Made by a program: the position numbers and the translations under genes. The notes under the pieces were generated by a model that saw only the letters and a list, made by a program, of their open reading frames with translations, was not told the DNA's origin and searched no databases. Below are positions 62,892 through 64,000 of a stretch of 64,000 bases of DNA, in pieces. Source of the DNA: an uncultured Synechococcus sp. (GTDB lineage Bacteria > Cyanobacteriota > Cyanobacteriia > PCC-6307 > Cyanobiaceae). Location: positions 29,678 to 93,677 of the forward strand of contig CAJWYF010000004.1 in the NCBI GenBank assembly GCA_913049535.1, read 5' to 3'. Each line of letters starts with the position of its first letter. Position 1 is the stretch's first letter.

Positions 62892-64000
62892 CCGCCGTTG
62901 CGACGCAGCAGCGACAGGGGGTTAAAGCGCCGGGCGGGCGCCTGTTGCGGGGTCGGACTTGGGTCAGCCGCCTCTGCGGCCGCCTGAGCAGCCTGCTGCT
63001 CTGGCGGCTGTGGAATCGAGAACGCGGCCACCGCCTCAGCTTCCGGCGAGGGCTCCTTGATGCCGCAGACCTCTTTGTACATGAGGTCATATTCGATGGC
63101 TGAGCGGGCCCAGCTGAAGTCGAGCTGCATCACCCGCTGCATCAGCGCCTGCCAGCTGTCGCGATGGCGGAAGGCTTCCCAGGCCCGCACGAGTGCGGTG
63201 TAGAGGTCAATGGCCTCATAGCGATCAAAACAGAAGCCGTTGCCCTCCTGGATCGCTGGCACATAAGGCGGCACCGTATCTACAAGGCCACCGACGCGCC
63301 GCACGATGGGAATCGTGCCGTAGCGCATCGACAGCAGCTGGCTGATGCCGCACGGCTCAAACCGTGATGGCATCAAGAACGCATCACTGCCGGAGTAGAT
63401 CAGGCGGGAAAGGTCATCGTCATAGGTCAGAAAAGCCGCGAAGCGGCCGGGATGGCTGCTGGCCATCTGCCAGAGACCCGATTCAAAGTGACGGTCTCCG
63501 GTACCCAGAACGACGATCTGGGTGTCGGTGTAGGCGAGGAAACGCTCTGCCACCTGCAGCAGCAGATCCACCCCCTTCTGATCGACCAGACGGCTGACCA
63601 TGCCGATCACAAAAGTGTCGGGGTTGACGTGAAGGCCCATGCGCTCCTGCAGCTTCTGCTTGCAGAGCGCCTTGCCGCTCAGGTCGTCGTGGCTGTAGGT
63701 GGCGGGAATGCGCTCGTCGGTCGCCGGATTCCAGGACTTGATGTCAATGCCGTTGAGGATGCCGCGCAACTTGCCGCTGACGTAATTCAGTAGCCCTTCC
63801 AGCTTCTCGCCGTATTCGGCGGTGCGGATCTCCTGGGCATAGGTGGGGGAGACAGCATTGACCCGGTCGGCGTACAGCAGGGCCGCCGCCATGGTGTGAT
63901 CGCCCTGCATGTACCAGGGACACCAGGTCATGCGCTCGAGCTTCCAGCGCCAGGGGCCCTGGTACTTGAGGTTGTGAATGGTGAAGACCGTGCTGATCTC
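62888..64000 (-). CDS. glgA: Glycogen synthase GlgA (5' end outside window)
   Basis: Transfers glucose from ADP-glucose to growing alpha-1,4-glucan. About 370 C-terminal residues are visible. GT5-family motifs are present: [46 protein letters not shown] and [10 protein letters not shown]. The last 50 residues form a Pro/Ala/Gln-rich tail beyond the usual end, finishing [11 protein letters not shown]. The N-terminal ADP-glucose-binding KxGG region lies outside. The stop overlaps the next start in an ATGA junction. Confidence 0.95.
   Translation of the reverse strand, partial: EISTVFTIHNLKYQGPWRWKLERMTWCPWYMQGDHTMAAALLYADRVNAVSPTYAQEIRTAEYGEKLEGLLNYVSGKLRGILNGIDIKSWNPATDERIPATYSHDDLSGKALCKQKLQERMGLHVNPDTFVIGMVSRLVDQKGVDLLLQVAERFLAYTDTQIVVLGTGDRHFESGLWQMASSHPGRFAAFLTYDDDLSRLIYSGSDAFLMPSRFEPCGISQLLSMRYGTIPIVRRVGGLVDTVPPYVPAIQEGNGFCFDRYEAIDLYTALVRAWEAFRHRDSWQALMQRVMQLDFSWARSAIEYDLMYKEVCGIKEPSPEAEAVAAFSIPQPPEQQAAQAAAEAADPSPTPQQAPARRFNPLSLLRRNGG

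Overview
The window looks like part of the chromosome of a marine or euryhaline picocyanobacterium of the Synechococcus/Cyanobium lineage. This is inferred from very compact gene packing with many ATGA-type overlaps, high GC judged by eye, scattered GCGATCGC (HIP1) octamers, and cyanobacterium-typical families: a divergent Hfq beside dapF, PAP/fibrillin, DUF3598, DUF4330, DUF1995, DUF4278, DUF3721, HemJ and a PaO/Tic55-like Rieske oxygenase. No rRNA, tRNA, insertion sequence, prophage or CRISPR array was recognised. Apart from two genes cut by the window ends (metH on the left, glgA on the right), the genes look intact.

Layout. 1-7.7 kb: B12-linked block with metH and ilvE on the minus strand and cobN divergent. 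7.7-12.4 kb: a minus-strand run (FeS-type photolyase, hemJ, PHP phosphoesterase, unknown protein) divergent from glutathione reductase. 12.4-24 kb: housekeeping genes (uvrC, coaD, a coiled-coil protein, dacB, DUF4330, DUF1995, cysteine desulfurase, dapF with a Cys-rich tail, hfq, leuS). 24-31.4 kb: more accessory content, with a pentapeptide-repeat/DUF3721 protein divergent from an ArsM-like methyltransferase, a second photolyase, a rhomboid protease, a 2OG-Fe oxygenase, several small unknowns, a DCC thiol oxidoreductase and a CDF transporter. 31.4-34.6 kb: a tightly overlapping operon (APH-fold kinase, DOMON-like, DUF1460, queuosine-precursor transporter). 34.6-44.3 kb: J-domain protein, methyltransferases, RhlE-like helicase, cupin, peroxiredoxin-like protein, then a run from an NTF2-like protein and PfkB kinase to fibrillin, Rieske oxygenase and DUF3598. 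44.3-49.8 kb: an SbcC/SbcD-like (YhaN/YhaO-like) pair behind a strong dyad, a small zinc-peptidase-like protein behind Pho-box-like repeats, and small unknowns. 49.8-56.4 kb: minus operon comB, nitrilase, amidase, murI, prenyl synthase, facing ubiD and an Rrf2 regulator. 56.4-64 kb: small unknowns, an isolated terminator, aroA, a DUF752 methyltransferase and glmU, convergent with glgA, an unknown membrane protein and murF.

Recurring themes are cell-wall synthesis and turnover (dacB, dapF, murI, amidase, murF, glmU, DUF1460), light and pigment biology (two photolyases, HemJ, Rieske oxygenase, fibrillins, DUF1995), plastoquinone precursors (ubiD plus a solanesyl-type synthase) and B12 chemistry (metH, cobN). 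I found no clear canonical new defence or secretion system. The best candidates for something undescribed are the DapF Cys-rich extension, the pentapeptide-repeat/DUF3721 protein next to ArsM, the kinase/DOMON/DUF1460 operon, and the regulatory elements around 48.0-48.2 kb.
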